DNA of 64,000 nucleotides, taken from an uncultured Lachnospiraceae bacterium (GTDB taxonomy: Bacteria; Bacillota; Clostridia; Lachnospirales; Lachnospiraceae). The DNA is taken from NCBI GenBank assembly GCA_902761585.1, contig CACWKX010000001.1, forward strand, positions 62,001-126,000, written 5' to 3'. Below the pieces are notes generated by a model, which was not told the DNA's origin, ran no database searches, and worked only from the letters and a program-made list of their open reading frames with translations. The position numbers and the translations under genes are program-made. Positions within the stretch are counted from its first letter, which is position 1; every line of letters starts with the position of its first letter. This document shows positions 50,094 to 59,188 of this stretch, one piece after another.

Positions 50094-51059
50094 TCACTGA
50101 TGCTGCTGTTTGAAGGTTTTCAGGACACCATCTAGGTCTGCTGCGCTGTCGATTGTCATGGTTGTGACTCCGCTGACAGTTTTTCTGACAAAACCAGACA
50201 AGACCCTGCCGGGACCGATTTCGATGATGGTGTCGATCCCCTCTGAGGCCAGATAAAGGATGGACTGTGCCATCCGGACACCGTTTGTCACCTGCCGTGT
50301 CATCATCTCCTTCAGCTGACTGTTCTGCTGCAGGGGCTTTCCTGTTACATTCAGGACAACCGGAATGCGTATCGGGTGAAGGTTGACTGTCCATAGATAT
50401 TCAGAAAGGGCCTCCGCGGCCGGCTTCATGAAATGGGTGTGGAACGCGCCGGAGACTCTCAGCTCCATGCATCGTCCCAGTCCTTCGCTTCGTACCAGCT
50501 CCTCTGCGCGCGTGACAGCCGCCACATCTCCCGAGATCACGTTCTGGACAGGTGTATTGTAGTTGGATATTTCAACCGTTCCGATTTTCTCATCGCACAC
50601 ACGCTCGCAGAGCTTCTGCACTGTGTCAGAATCCGGACCGATGACGGCGCACATTTTCGTCTTCTGACCAGATCCGGCCAGCTCCATCGCTCTGCCGCGG
50701 AAGGAAGTCAGACGAATCAGTGTATCCAGATCCAGAACTCCGGAGGCATAAAGTGCGCTGTACTCACCAAGTGAAAGACCGGCCAGATAAGAAGGGGTGA
50801 TACCGGCCTCAGCAAGCACTGCATAGACACCGGCCGCGTAGGCGGCAAGTGCAGGCTGCGTGTTCTGTGTCCGGGACAATTCTTCCAGAGGCGCCTTGAA
50901 CATCAGATCTCTGAGATCTCTTCTGTCAGGGTATTCTGCATGGTAAACATCAGCTGCCCGGTCAAGGATTTTCCGGAATGCCGGATATGCCTCATACAGG
51001 TCAGCGCCCATGCCCTCGCGCTGGCTGCCCTGGCCGGCAAACAGATAGGCTAATTTCAT
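50094..51059 (-). CDS. fabD: Malonyl-CoA:ACP transacylase FabD
   Basis: The 321-residue enzyme loads malonate on acyl carrier protein. FAGQGSQ at the N-terminus, the nucleophile elbow GLSLGEY (Ser), and the catalytic His in GAFHTHFM are present. It starts two bases after fabK ends. Confidence 0.95.
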   Translation of the reverse strand: MKLAYLFAGQGSQREGMGADLYEAYPAFRKILDRAADVYHAEYPDRRDLRDLMFKAPLEELSRTQNTQPALAAYAAGVYAVLAEAGITPSYLAGLSLGEYSALYASGVLDLDTLIRLTSFRGRAMELAGSGQKTKMCAVIGPDSDTVQKLCERVCDEKIGTVEISNYNTPVQNVISGDVAAVTRAEELVRSEGLGRCMELRVSGAFHTHFMKPAAEALSEYLWTVNLHPIRIPVVLNVTGKPLQQNSQLKEMMTRQVTNGVRMAQSILYLASEGIDTIIEIGPGRVLSGFVRKTVSGVTTMTIDSAADLDGVLKTFKQQHQ

Positions 51060-51061
51060 GG

Positions 51062-52015
51062 TCAGAGTCCTCCCAGACAGCGGAGCGTTTCACTTTGCTT
51101 CCTTATGACATCCGATGCCTCCCCGGCAAGAGACTGGAAGATCTCTTTGAGCGGGCGGATTTCTTTCAACTGTCCGCAGACCTGACCCGCCATCAGGGAG
51201 CCCTCATCGACATTGCCGTCAAAAACAGCTTTCCGAAGCGAGCCAAGCGTGTACTTTTCAAGCTCCATCTGATCGGCTCCTTGTCTTTCCAGCCGGATAT
51301 AGTCTCTTGCCATTCGGTTTTTCAGAATCCGGGTCGGCGAACCACCGATCCGCCCGGTCACGCACGTTCCATTGTCCTTTGCCTTCAGTAGAGCGTTTTT
51401 GTAATTGTCATGAATTGGACATTCCTCGCTTACAAGCAGACAGGTTCCCATCTGGACGCCGATCGCGCCGAGGGCATAGGCAGCGGCAAGCTGCCGTCCG
51501 TCTGCAATCCCGCCGGCAGCGATAACCGGGACATCTACCCCATCCACCATCTGCGGGACAAGTGTCAGCGTTGTCATCTCCCCGACATGTCCGCCGCTCT
51601 CCGTCCCTTCGGCGATGATCATATCGGCGCCTGCCCGGACAAGCTGCTGTGCCAGAAGGACGCTTGCACAAACCGGAATTACCAGAATACCGGCCTCCTT
51701 CCACATCTGCACATATTTCTGCGGACTGCCGGCCCCTGTCGTCACCACCTTGACGCCGCTTCTGGCAACAAGCTCAGCCATCCTGGGGGTGTCCGGGTTC
51801 ATGAGCATGAGGTTGACGCCGAACGGCTTGTCCGTCAGAGACTTGCAGATCCGGATATGTTCCTCAAGTTTCTCCGCATTCATACCGCCGGATCCGATGA
51901 TTCCAAGTGCTCCGGCATTGGACACGGCTGCTGCGAAGGCACCAGTCGCGACATTTGCCATTCCGCCTTGTATAAATGGGTATTTGATTCCGAGTATTTC
52001 ATTCAGATACTGCAT
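51062..52015 (-). CDS. fabK: FMN-dependent enoyl-ACP reductase II FabK
   Basis: The 317-residue TIM-barrel flavoenzyme belongs to the nitronate-monooxygenase/FabK family, with FIQGGMANVATG, GTESGGHVGE, AAGGIADG and GVQMGTCLLVSEEC marks. It performs the last reduction of the elongation cycle, replacing FabI. FabK enzymes are insensitive to triclosan. The operon position between fabH and fabD, as in streptococci, supports this over nitronate monooxygenase. Confidence 0.93.
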   Translation of the reverse strand: MQYLNEILGIKYPFIQGGMANVATGAFAAAVSNAGALGIIGSGGMNAEKLEEHIRICKSLTDKPFGVNLMLMNPDTPRMAELVARSGVKVVTTGAGSPQKYVQMWKEAGILVIPVCASVLLAQQLVRAGADMIIAEGTESGGHVGEMTTLTLVPQMVDGVDVPVIAAGGIADGRQLAAAYALGAIGVQMGTCLLVSEECPIHDNYKNALLKAKDNGTCVTGRIGGSPTRILKNRMARDYIRLERQGADQMELEKYTLGSLRKAVFDGNVDEGSLMAGQVCGQLKEIRPLKEIFQSLAGEASDVIRKQSETLRCLGGL

Positions 52016-52084
52016 GCAGACCTCCTTATTTCCGTCATACGAAGTGCTCCTGCAGGCGGCTGCTTGGCTTGAGCCTGAAACCGC

Positions 52085-52106
52085 GCTGTCATGGTTTGAT
52101 GACAGC
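52085..52106 (-). other. Hairpin in the fabH-fabK intergenic region
   Basis: GCTGTCAT (52085-52092) pairs perfectly with ATGACAGC (52099-52106) around a six-base loop, without T tract. It lies in a 113-base gap, the longest between the fab enzyme genes from acpP to fabZ, and may be a processing or stability element. Confidence 0.45.
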
Positions 52107-52128
52107 CTGAAGCTGCAGCAAAAGCAGC

Positions 52129-53151
52129 CTATACTCTCAGGTACATGCTGCCCCAGGTAAGGCCGCCGCCAAAGCCAACAAGAAGCAGTGAGTCTCCGTT
52201 CTTCAGCCTGCCCTGCTGTTTCATATCAGCCAGGGCAATCGGAACGCTTGCCGCGCCGGTGTTTCCGAACCGGTCCAGATCCATGAACAGCTGGTCATCT
52301 CTGAGGCGGCGGGCTCTTTTCACATAATCCAGGATCCGGCTGTTTGCCTGATGACAGAGAATATGTGTGATTTCATCCGGGCTGACCCCGGTTGTCTGAT
52401 TCAGGTGATCCATTTCCCCGAGAATTTTAGAAACAGCAAACCGAAAGACAGCCCTGCCATCCATTCTGAGCCTTCCGTTCTCGCAGAAAAGCGCCTCGTC
52501 ATTCCCTTCTGCCCCCAGATGAAAATGACAGGGATATCTGGTCTCATCGTCCAGCTTCACCACGGCAGCCCCTGCCCCATCCCCAAACAGGACGCAGGTG
52601 CTGCGGTCCCGGAAGTCCAGGATCTCTGACATTGCATCTGCTCCTATGACGAGGGCGTATGCTCCACCAGGAGCATGGCCCGTCTGCAGGAGGCTGAATG
52701 CCACAGACATGGCATAAATAAAACCTGTACAGGCAGCATTCAGATCGAGTGCTGCGGTCCCGGATGGGATGCCGAGGTATTTCTGCACAAAACAGGCGGT
52801 CGATGGCATCGCACCTGACGGTGTTGAGGTTGCGCAGATGATCAGGCCGATGTCACAGGGAGAGATGCCCGCATTTCTCAGTGCCTCCTCTCCTGCCCGT
52901 ACAGCCAGGGTCATTGTGCGATCCGTCCGGAACGGCACCTCCTGCCCCGAACCGGATTGCGTCTCTGAAATTTCAGGGCTCTCCGCGCAGCGAATCGTTT
53001 CCAGCGGATGCCGGCAGAAATACCGGGTCCTGATTCCTGTGCGAGGCCTGATCCAGGCGTCTGACGTGTCAAGCCAGTCCGAAAAATCATCATTAGAAAA
53101 ACGGATTCCTGGAACCGCCATTCCTGTTCCAATCAATCTGAATCCTCTCAT
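52129..53151 (-). CDS. fabH: 3-oxoacyl-ACP synthase III FabH with loop insertion
   Basis: The 340-residue initiating condensing enzyme has Cys141 (NAACTGF), His267 (CHQAN) and Asn297 (FGNTGAAS). It condenses acetyl-CoA or a branched starter with malonyl-ACP. Between TGIRTRYF and the helix beginning TLAVRAGEEAL there are about 23 extra residues (46-75) rich in Ser, Glu and Gln compared with E. coli FabH. This lies near the substrate-gate region. It overlaps the accDA stop by four bases. Confidence 0.93.
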   Translation of the reverse strand: MRGFRLIGTGMAVPGIRFSNDDFSDWLDTSDAWIRPRTGIRTRYFCRHPLETIRCAESPEISETQSGSGQEVPFRTDRTMTLAVRAGEEALRNAGISPCDIGLIICATSTPSGAMPSTACFVQKYLGIPSGTAALDLNAACTGFIYAMSVAFSLLQTGHAPGGAYALVIGADAMSEILDFRDRSTCVLFGDGAGAAVVKLDDETRYPCHFHLGAEGNDEALFCENGRLRMDGRAVFRFAVSKILGEMDHLNQTTGVSPDEITHILCHQANSRILDYVKRARRLRDDQLFMDLDRFGNTGAASVPIALADMKQQGRLKNGDSLLLVGFGGGLTWGSMYLRV

Positions 53152-54884
53152 ATGTCTGACTCCTGTTTTTGCAGAGTTGCATTAAAAGATTCCTCCGGTT
53201 TGAGCACAGGGCCTCCTGCAGCCTTGCAGACGGGACGAAGGGCACCTTCAAATGAGCGATACTTCTGGTACCTGCGCTCTGTCAGCTCATCTGCGTCTGC
53301 TCCATACAGGTCGGACAGAAAGGTCTCAATCGCCTCTTTCATCCGGCGATAGCAAAATCCCGGTTCTTTTTGAATGCCGCCCTCCGGTTCCTCAATGATT
53401 CCGTCTATCAGACCGTGGTCAAGAAGCTCCGGCGCTGTCATCTGCATGATTTCGCTGGCTTCAGCCGCCCGTTTGGAATCCTTCCAGAGGATGCTTGCGA
53501 AGCCTTCAGGAGAGAGCACGGAATAGACCGCATTTTCCAGCATCAGGATGCGGTCTCCTGCCCCGATCCCGAGTGCCCCGCCGCTGCTGCCCTCCCCCGT
53601 GACGATCGACAGAATCGGGACACGCAGCTCCGCCATCGCCGCCAGGTTCTCCGCAATCGCACTGCTGATGCCATTCTCCTCGGCTTCCTTCCCGGGATAA
53701 GCACCAGGCGTATCGATGAACGTGATGACAGGCCGGCCGAACTTCTCTGCCTCCCGCATCAGACGAAGCGCCTTCCGGTATCCGCCCGGACCGGGCATAC
53801 CGAAATTGAACCGCAGGCTGTCCCTGAGGTTCTTTCCTTTCCGGTGACCGATTACGGTAACCGGCTGTGAGCCAAAGAAGGCCAGCCCGCACAGAATGGC
53901 AGGATCCTCCGTTCCGCAGCGGTCACCGCAAAGCTCCGTGAAATCGGTGAAAAGAGCATCTATATAGTCGGTGATCTTCGGTCGGTCTTCCGAGCGGACA
54001 AGCCGGACACGCTCATAGGCAGACAGCTGCCCGCGATGGCCCTCTCCTTGCCCGTGGTTTTTCACCATATCCGGAAGGTCAGGCGCCTGTTGGATGCATT
54101 CATCGTCAGGCAGGTCTTTCCGTAGCAGTGTTTTTTCTCCTTTGACATGGAACCTGAGAAGCTGCAGGACTTCCTCCCGCATCTTCTCAGGTTCTGCGAT
54201 ACGGTCAGCAAATCCATGCTCCAGCTGGAACTGCGCCTTTTGGAACCCCTTCGGAAGCTTCTGATGAATGGTTTGCGCAATGACTCTGGGACCGGCAAAA
54301 CCAATCAGTGCATCCGGCTCAGCCAGGATCAGATCTCCGAGGCTCGCAAAACTGGCGCTCACCCCACCCATCGTCGGATCTGTCAGAATCGATATGAACA
54401 AGCCCCCATGCCTCTGGAAACGGCGGATGGAAGCCGCTGTCTTCTCCATTTGAAAAAGCGCATACATGCCCTCCTGCATGCGGGCGCCGCCGCTTGCGGA
54501 TATGATGATCAGCGGGCACTTGTCCTGATCGGCTTCCTCTGCAGCCCGCGCAATCTTCTCTCCGACAACACTCCCCATGCTTCCCATCAGAAAGGACGCT
54601 GAAAGCTCGCAGCAGACCACGGGATTGGAGTCGATCGTGCCCTTTACACACATCAGAGCGTCCCTGGCGCCAGTTCGCTGCTGGTTGTCTTCCAGCTTCT
54701 CCCGATATCCGGGAAATTGAAGCGGATCCTGCGTCTCAAGGTCTTGCCAGAGTTCTGTGACAGATCCCGGATCCATGAGTCGTCTGAGTTTCAAACCCAC
54801 ATGAGCGTATTTTCGTCCGCGGACACGCTGCTCTTTGTATGCGAGCAGGACAGCCCTCTTTCTTGCAAACGGATTCTCCCCCAC
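53148..54884 (-). CDS. accDA: Fused acetyl-CoA carboxylase carboxyltransferase (AccD-AccA), zinc ribbon absent
   Basis: The 578-residue protein joins the beta domain (about 40-270: MGSMGSVVGEKI, ASGGARMQEG, GFAGPRVI) and the alpha domain (about 290-540: GLAFFGSQPVTVIGH, IDTPGAYPG, GEGSSGGALGIG). Together they transfer CO2 from carboxybiotin to acetyl-CoA. The N-terminal Cys4 zinc ribbon of bacterial AccD is missing; the first 40 residues contain no cysteine and are Arg/Lys-rich. The start codon is GTG with AAAGGAGG upstream. It follows accC and overlaps fabH. Confidence 0.92.
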   Translation of the reverse strand: MGENPFARKRAVLLAYKEQRVRGRKYAHVGLKLRRLMDPGSVTELWQDLETQDPLQFPGYREKLEDNQQRTGARDALMCVKGTIDSNPVVCCELSASFLMGSMGSVVGEKIARAAEEADQDKCPLIIISASGGARMQEGMYALFQMEKTAASIRRFQRHGGLFISILTDPTMGGVSASFASLGDLILAEPDALIGFAGPRVIAQTIHQKLPKGFQKAQFQLEHGFADRIAEPEKMREEVLQLLRFHVKGEKTLLRKDLPDDECIQQAPDLPDMVKNHGQGEGHRGQLSAYERVRLVRSEDRPKITDYIDALFTDFTELCGDRCGTEDPAILCGLAFFGSQPVTVIGHRKGKNLRDSLRFNFGMPGPGGYRKALRLMREAEKFGRPVITFIDTPGAYPGKEAEENGISSAIAENLAAMAELRVPILSIVTGEGSSGGALGIGAGDRILMLENAVYSVLSPEGFASILWKDSKRAAEASEIMQMTAPELLDHGLIDGIIEEPEGGIQKEPGFCYRRMKEAIETFLSDLYGADADELTERRYQKYRSFEGALRPVCKAAGGPVLKPEESFNATLQKQESDI

Positions 54885-54928
54885 GAACCGCGCCTCCTTT
54901 CAGACGGTTGACTGATTGATTTTGCGAT

Positions 54929-56320
54929 TTAACCAGTCAGTCCCGCTTTTTTCCGGCATGCCTTCTCCCATCGCAGAATTTTCTCTGTGTTCTCTTCGAT
55001 GAACGAGGTATCAAACTGTCCAAGCAGATAGTCTCGCTGGAACATCATTAGGTACAGGTAGTCAATGTTTGTGCGGACACCTTCTATTGTCAGTTCCTCG
55101 AGCGCTGCCCGCATCTTGTGGATGGCCTCCTGACGGCCGGAAGCGTGTACAATCAGCTTCGCGATCATTGAATCATAGAACGGACTGACGCGTGAGCCGC
55201 TGTAGACGGCGCTCTCAATCCGTACGCCACCTCCGCAGGGAAAGTGCACGAACGAAATATTCCCCGGGGACGGCGCAAAGTCCTGCTGCGGGTCTTCGGC
55301 ATTGATCCGGACCTCGATCGTATGACCGGAGGGATGGATGTCTGACTGCCGGATTGACAGCTTCATTCCGTCTGCAATGCGGATCTGCTCCCGCACAAGG
55401 TCGATCCCCGTCTCCATCTCCGTTACGCAGTGTTCGACCTGGATGCGGGTGTTCATTTCAATAAAGAAGAAGTTTCCGCCCTGATCGACGACAAACTCGA
55501 CCGTTCCGGCACTGACATACCCAGATGCCTTTGCAGCCGCGATGGCAGCTTTTGCCATCTTCGCCCGAAGCTTTGGCGTCAGGAAATTTGCCGGAGCTTC
55601 CTCTATCATCTTCTGGCGGCGGCGCTGCATGGAGCAGTCTCGTTCCCCAAGCTGAACGATGCTACCATACCGGTCTGCAAGAATCTGAAATTCGATGTGA
55701 TGCGGGTGGACGATTTCCTTCTCGAGATACACAGAGCTGTCTCCGAAGGCAGCCTGAGCTTCTGCGCGTGCATCCTGATATGCTGCTATGACTTCGTCAC
55801 GGCTGGCAGCGCGGCGCATTCCACGGCCGCCGCCTCCGGCCGATGCCTTGACCAGCACCGGATAGCCAAGGCTGTCTGCCACCCGGACGGCTTCCTCAGC
55901 TGTATCGACCAGACCGTCAGAGCCTGGAACGGTCGGTATGCCGTTTCTTTTCATCAGCTCCCTGGCTTTCTCCTTGTCCCCCATCAGACGGATGGCTTCA
56001 GGATCCGGGCCTATGAACACCATACCGTTTTCATGGACAAGCGCTGCGAAATCTGCATTTTCAGACAAAAATCCATACCCCGGATGAACAGCGTCGCAGG
56101 AAGCAGCTTTCGCGGCCTCCACAAGGGCGGCCTGGTTCAGATAGCTTTCCGAGGCAGGAGCCGGTCCGATACAGACCGCATCCGTTGCCATCTGGACTGG
56201 AAGAGAATCGGCATCCTCCGAAGAATAGGCAAGGACACTCTCGATCCCCATCTCCTTCATGCAGCGGATCAGTCTCATGGCGATTTCGCCCCTGTTAGCA
56301 ATCAGAATTCTCCGGAACAT
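54929..56320 (-). CDS. accC: Acetyl-CoA carboxylase biotin carboxylase AccC
   Basis: The 463-residue ATP-grasp enzyme carboxylates the biotin on AccB. It has the Rossmann start RRILIANRGEIAMR, the Gly-rich ATP loop KASAGGGGRGMR, HHIEFQILAD, and EMNTRIQVEH with the catalytic Arg. Start ATG 56320 overlaps the accB stop in a TGATG arrangement, so the two are translationally coupled. Confidence 0.95.
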   Translation of the reverse strand: MFRRILIANRGEIAMRLIRCMKEMGIESVLAYSSEDADSLPVQMATDAVCIGPAPASESYLNQAALVEAAKAASCDAVHPGYGFLSENADFAALVHENGMVFIGPDPEAIRLMGDKEKARELMKRNGIPTVPGSDGLVDTAEEAVRVADSLGYPVLVKASAGGGGRGMRRAASRDEVIAAYQDARAEAQAAFGDSSVYLEKEIVHPHHIEFQILADRYGSIVQLGERDCSMQRRRQKMIEEAPANFLTPKLRAKMAKAAIAAAKASGYVSAGTVEFVVDQGGNFFFIEMNTRIQVEHCVTEMETGIDLVREQIRIADGMKLSIRQSDIHPSGHTIEVRINAEDPQQDFAPSPGNISFVHFPCGGGVRIESAVYSGSRVSPFYDSMIAKLIVHASGRQEAIHKMRAALEELTIEGVRTNIDYLYLMMFQRDYLLGQFDTSFIEENTEKILRWEKACRKKAGLTG

Positions 56321-56841
56321 CACATGCCCTCATCTGGCTGAATCAACATCAGAACCTTCCCATACTCGCAGAAATCAGCGTCTCCGACTACGACTGATAA
56401 GATCGTACCGCTTACGGGCGCTTTGATTTCGCTCATCATCTTCATGGCTTCCATCAGGCCGACGGTCTCTCCCTTCTGCACTTTTTTCCCTGGCTCGGCA
56501 TAGACCAGTCCCCTATCCGGATTTTTCGTATGAAAGACACCTGTGAGCGGGGCCTTCAGCTCGGCAGCCGTCTTCCCCTCCGCAGGCACATCCGTCTGAC
56601 CGCCTTTTTCAATGCAGCCGCTGGCATGGGTGTGATTTTCCGCCTTCCCTACACAGACCGCCCCAGATTCACTCACGTGGTTCGAAGAATCTCCTGACAC
56701 CACCGCCTCATGACTGATTGCGGAGCCACCGGCTTTCTTCAGCCGGAGCCTCTGCCCCCTGTTCTTCAGGTCCATCTCGGAAAGATCTGAACGCTCAAAC
56801 AGGGTTATGATTCGTTCGATATCTGTCAATTCCAGTTCCAT
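56320..56841 (-). CDS. accB: Biotin carboxyl carrier protein AccB
   Basis: The 173-residue protein has an N-terminal ELTDIERIITLFE helix, a variable linker (about 40-95) and a C-terminal biotinyl domain with EAMKMM (biotinylated Lys134). It carries CO2 between AccC and the carboxyltransferase. Start ATG 56841 follows GAAGAGAA; the upstream reading is a shadow of acpP. Confidence 0.94.
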   Translation of the reverse strand: MELELTDIERIITLFERSDLSEMDLKNRGQRLRLKKAGGSAISHEAVVSGDSSNHVSESGAVCVGKAENHTHASGCIEKGGQTDVPAEGKTAAELKAPLTGVFHTKNPDRGLVYAEPGKKVQKGETVGLMEAMKMMSEIKAPVSGTILSVVVGDADFCEYGKVLMLIQPDEGM

Positions 56842-56854
56842 CGCGGTTCTCTTC

Positions 56855-57088
56855 TCAACCCTTCTGTGTCTTCTTGTCGATATAAGTGACGATATCGCCG
56901 ACCGTCTCCAGGTTTGCCATATCTTCGTTTGGGATCTCGACGCCGAACTTCTCCTCAAGCGCCATGACAAGCTCCACACCGTCCAGAGAGTCCATAATCA
57001 GATCTCCCTTCAGCTTTGTATTCGTCGTCACATCCCCGCTGTATTTCAGCGTCTCATCAATAACTTCCTTTACTCCATCCAGCGTCAT
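56855..57088 (-). CDS. acpP: Acyl carrier protein
   Basis: The 77-residue acidic four-helix protein carries the 4'-phosphopantetheine on Ser34 in the motif MDSLDGVEL. It is the first gene of the biosynthetic run, followed by accB after 13 bases. Start ATG 57088 follows GGAGGG; an ATG five codons earlier lacks spacing. Confidence 0.95.
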   Translation of the reverse strand: MTLDGVKEVIDETLKYSGDVTTNTKLKGDLIMDSLDGVELVMALEEKFGVEIPNEDMANLETVGDIVTYIDKKTQKG

Positions 57089-57126
57089 AACGATGCCCTC
57101 CATGAAAAGTCTTTTTGTGATAAGTC

Positions 57127-57152
57127 TTTATCTAAATATATTTATCTAAATA
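57127..57152 (-). promoter_or_regulatory. Candidate FabT operator at the acpP transcription start
   Basis: TTTATCTAAATA occurs twice (57127-57138, 57141-57152) with a 14-base period, and a perfect palindrome TAAATATATTTA (57133-57144) bridges them. It lies about 2-28 bases after the predicted start. MarR-type FabT regulators bind such AT-rich palindromes at fab promoters. Confidence 0.5.
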
Positions 57153-57160
57153 CGCTGCTA

Positions 57161-57189
57161 ATCATAATTCAGTCAACCATGTCTGTCAA
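57161..57189 (-). promoter_or_regulatory. Putative promoter of the acpP-fabZ operon
   Basis: TTGACA (57189-57184) and TATGAT (57166-57161) on the minus strand, 17 bases apart; leader about 65 bases. Confidence 0.75.
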
Positions 57190-57212
57190 TCCGCGTTCCT
57201 GAAAAAATGCAT

Positions 57213-57244
57213 GAAAAAAGCTCCGGTGCCATGCACCAGAGCTT
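57213..57244 (-). terminator. Terminator after fabT
   Basis: AAGCTC-x-GGTGC (57218-57229) pairs with GCACC-x-GAGCTT (57233-57244). The minus-strand stem runs into TTTTTTC. The regulator and the biosynthetic genes are thus separate transcripts, about 25 bases apart. Confidence 0.8.
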
Positions 57245-57298
57245 AAGAGGAACCATTCTGTCATCCGAGGGGCGCTGATAACCGGAGATGTAAAACCA

Positions 57299-57775
57299 TC
57301 AGTCATCTGATATGGAGGCCGGCAGATGACCGTCCGGAAGCGGTGTCTCGTCCATCTGCTCGGCGTAGATGACCTCAAGGCTTCTGTCAAAGCCGTGGAT
57401 CTCTTCAGGGGTCATCTTCTCCTGAACATGACCGATGACGTTGTTCATATAGGAAGCGCTGATATTGTAGTAATCCATATAGCGCTGCGTCACCTCCAGC
57501 CGGTATTCCCGCTTGTCATCCGGACACTGAACCTTCTTCAGATATCCTTTTTTGACCAGATTCGCAATTTTGTAGGCTGTGTTCGGGGTCGAGAGTCCGA
57601 TGAACGAGCCGAACTCGCTGATGGTCGGACGGCCAAGTGCATAGATGACTTCCATACAGAATGTTTCCACTGTCGTGAGGGAAGTCTCACGTCCCTGGAT
57701 CTTATGGAAGATCTCTCTGTAAAAGTGAAGCTTGAAGTTGTTGTAGACAAGTTCAAATTTTTCCTGAGTATTCAT
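57299..57775 (-). CDS. fabT: MarR-family transcriptional regulator, likely FabT
   Basis: The 158-residue protein has a MarR winged helix: the PTISEFGSFIGLSTPNTAYKIANLVKKGYL segment, read here in parts, is the recognition region, followed by the wing DDKREYRLEVT. FabT represses fatty-acid synthesis genes in streptococci when bound to acyl-ACP, and a gene at this position before acpP/fabH fits that role. It is separated from acpP by a terminator and a strong promoter. Confidence 0.85.
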   Translation of the reverse strand: MNTQEKFELVYNNFKLHFYREIFHKIQGRETSLTTVETFCMEVIYALGRPTISEFGSFIGLSTPNTAYKIANLVKKGYLKKVQCPDDKREYRLEVTQRYMDYYNISASYMNNVIGHVQEKMTPEEIHGFDRSLEVIYAEQMDETPLPDGHLPASISDD

Positions 57776-57874
57776 ACGTCGTCTCCCTGTCAGATTTCCA
57801 AAGCACGCATGACGCGGCGAATGATGTTTTGCCTATTATACGCCTGAATTGGTCCTTTCAGGAAGTCAACTTGA

Positions 57875-57903
57875 TTGATTCCTCTGCCTGAATATGGCAT
57901 ACT
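57875..57903 (+). promoter_or_regulatory. Putative promoter of tyrA
   Basis: TTGATT (57875-57880) and CATACT (57898-57903), 17 bases apart. It lies in the 167-base divergent region shared with fabT. Confidence 0.5.
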
Positions 57904-57942
57904 GAGCGGGACACAGAATGATCTGACAGGAGTGGTGATGCG

Positions 57943-59037
57943 ATGAAGTATGGGTTTATTGGCCTGGGCCTGATTGGCGGGTCGCTTGCAAGAAATCTGA
58001 AGAAGCTGGATCCCGCGTGCACAATCTGCGCCTACACAAGGACACAGAAAACCTCCATGGAGGCGCGGGAGGCAGGGGTGCTTGATGAGATCTGCACATC
58101 GCCGTCCGACGAGCTGTTTCGCGGCTGCGACTATATTTTTCTGTGTGCGCCGGTCATCACCAACATCCGCATGTTATCTGAGATCCGGACCGTTCTTGGA
58201 AAAAAGACCATCCTCACGGATGTCGGCTCTGTCAAGACGGGCATTCATCAGGAAGCCGAGCGGCTTGGGCTGGACAATCAGTTTATCGGCGGCCATCCGA
58301 TGACCGGCTCCGAGAAAACCGGCTTTGAGAGCGGCAACGACCATCTGTTTGAAAATGCGTACTATATCCTGACTCCTGGGAAGCGTGTCCCCGGAGAATG
58401 GACAGACCGCTATTACCGGCTTGTTCAGTCGCTCAAGGCAATCCCGCTTGTGCTGGACTATCGGGAGCATGACTACATCACGGCGGCTGTCAGTCATCTT
58501 CCGCATGTCATCGCTTCCTCGCTTGTCAACACCGTCCATACCCTCGACGGGCGGGAGGAACATATGAAGATGATCGCTGCAGGCGGGTTTCGGGACATCA
58601 CGCGGATCGCCTCCTCCTCCCCTGAGATGTGGGAGCAGATCTGCATCGATAATTCCGATAATATCGCGAAGGTTCTTGGCGAGTTCATCCGGGAAATGGA
58701 GGCGGCAAGAGATCATATGATGGCCGGTGACGGCGCCTACATCAATCAGATGTTTGCGTCTTCCCGGGACTATAGAGATTCCTTCAGCTTCTCCTCCTCA
58801 GGGCCGGTCAAGAAGATCTACCGGATTTACTGCGACCTGATCGATGAAAGCGGCGCCATCGCAACGATTGCGACCATTCTTGCCGTCCATTCGATCTCGA
58901 TCAAGAACATCGGGATCGTGCATAACCGTGAGTTTGAAAAGGGCGCTCTTTCCATTGAGTTCTATAAGGAAGACGCTTGCCATCAGGCCGCAGAGCTGCT
59001 CAGACACCATCGCTACACAGTGTGGGTGAACGAGTAA
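57943..59037 (+). CDS. tyrA: Prephenate dehydrogenase with ACT domain
   Basis: The 364-residue enzyme oxidatively decarboxylates prephenate to 4-hydroxyphenylpyruvate in tyrosine synthesis. GLGLIGGS (7-14) binds NAD(P). HPMTGSEKTGFE and SHLPHVIASSL carry the active-site residues. Residues about 285-364 form an ACT domain (ATIATILAVHSISIKNIG), the likely site of tyrosine feedback. The start follows AGGAGTGGTG. aroA lies downstream after 151 bases. Confidence 0.94.
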   Translation: MKYGFIGLGLIGGSLARNLKKLDPACTICAYTRTQKTSMEAREAGVLDEICTSPSDELFRGCDYIFLCAPVITNIRMLSEIRTVLGKKTILTDVGSVKTGIHQEAERLGLDNQFIGGHPMTGSEKTGFESGNDHLFENAYYILTPGKRVPGEWTDRYYRLVQSLKAIPLVLDYREHDYITAAVSHLPHVIASSLVNTVHTLDGREEHMKMIAAGGFRDITRIASSSPEMWEQICIDNSDNIAKVLGEFIREMEAARDHMMAGDGAYINQMFASSRDYRDSFSFSSSGPVKKIYRIYCDLIDESGAIATIATILAVHSISIKNIGIVHNREFEKGALSIEFYKEDACHQAAELLRHHRYTVWVNE

Positions 59038-59038
59038 G

Positions 59039-59069
59039 CTGTCTGCGCTGGTCTCACCGCAGCAGACAG
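59039..59069 (+). other. Hairpin between tyrA and aroA
   Basis: CTGTCTGC (59039-59046) pairs perfectly with GCAGACAG (59062-59069), no T run. It is probably an intercistronic stability element. Confidence 0.45.
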
Positions 59070-59188
59070 GATGACAGGCCAGTCCTGAATCCTGTCCAGG
59101 TATCACAGAAAAAGTGGCCGTCAGGGCTGAACAGGGCAGGGAGAATGGGTGCCCGGAGGATGGCCGAGGCTGAGAAGGAGAACAGGAT

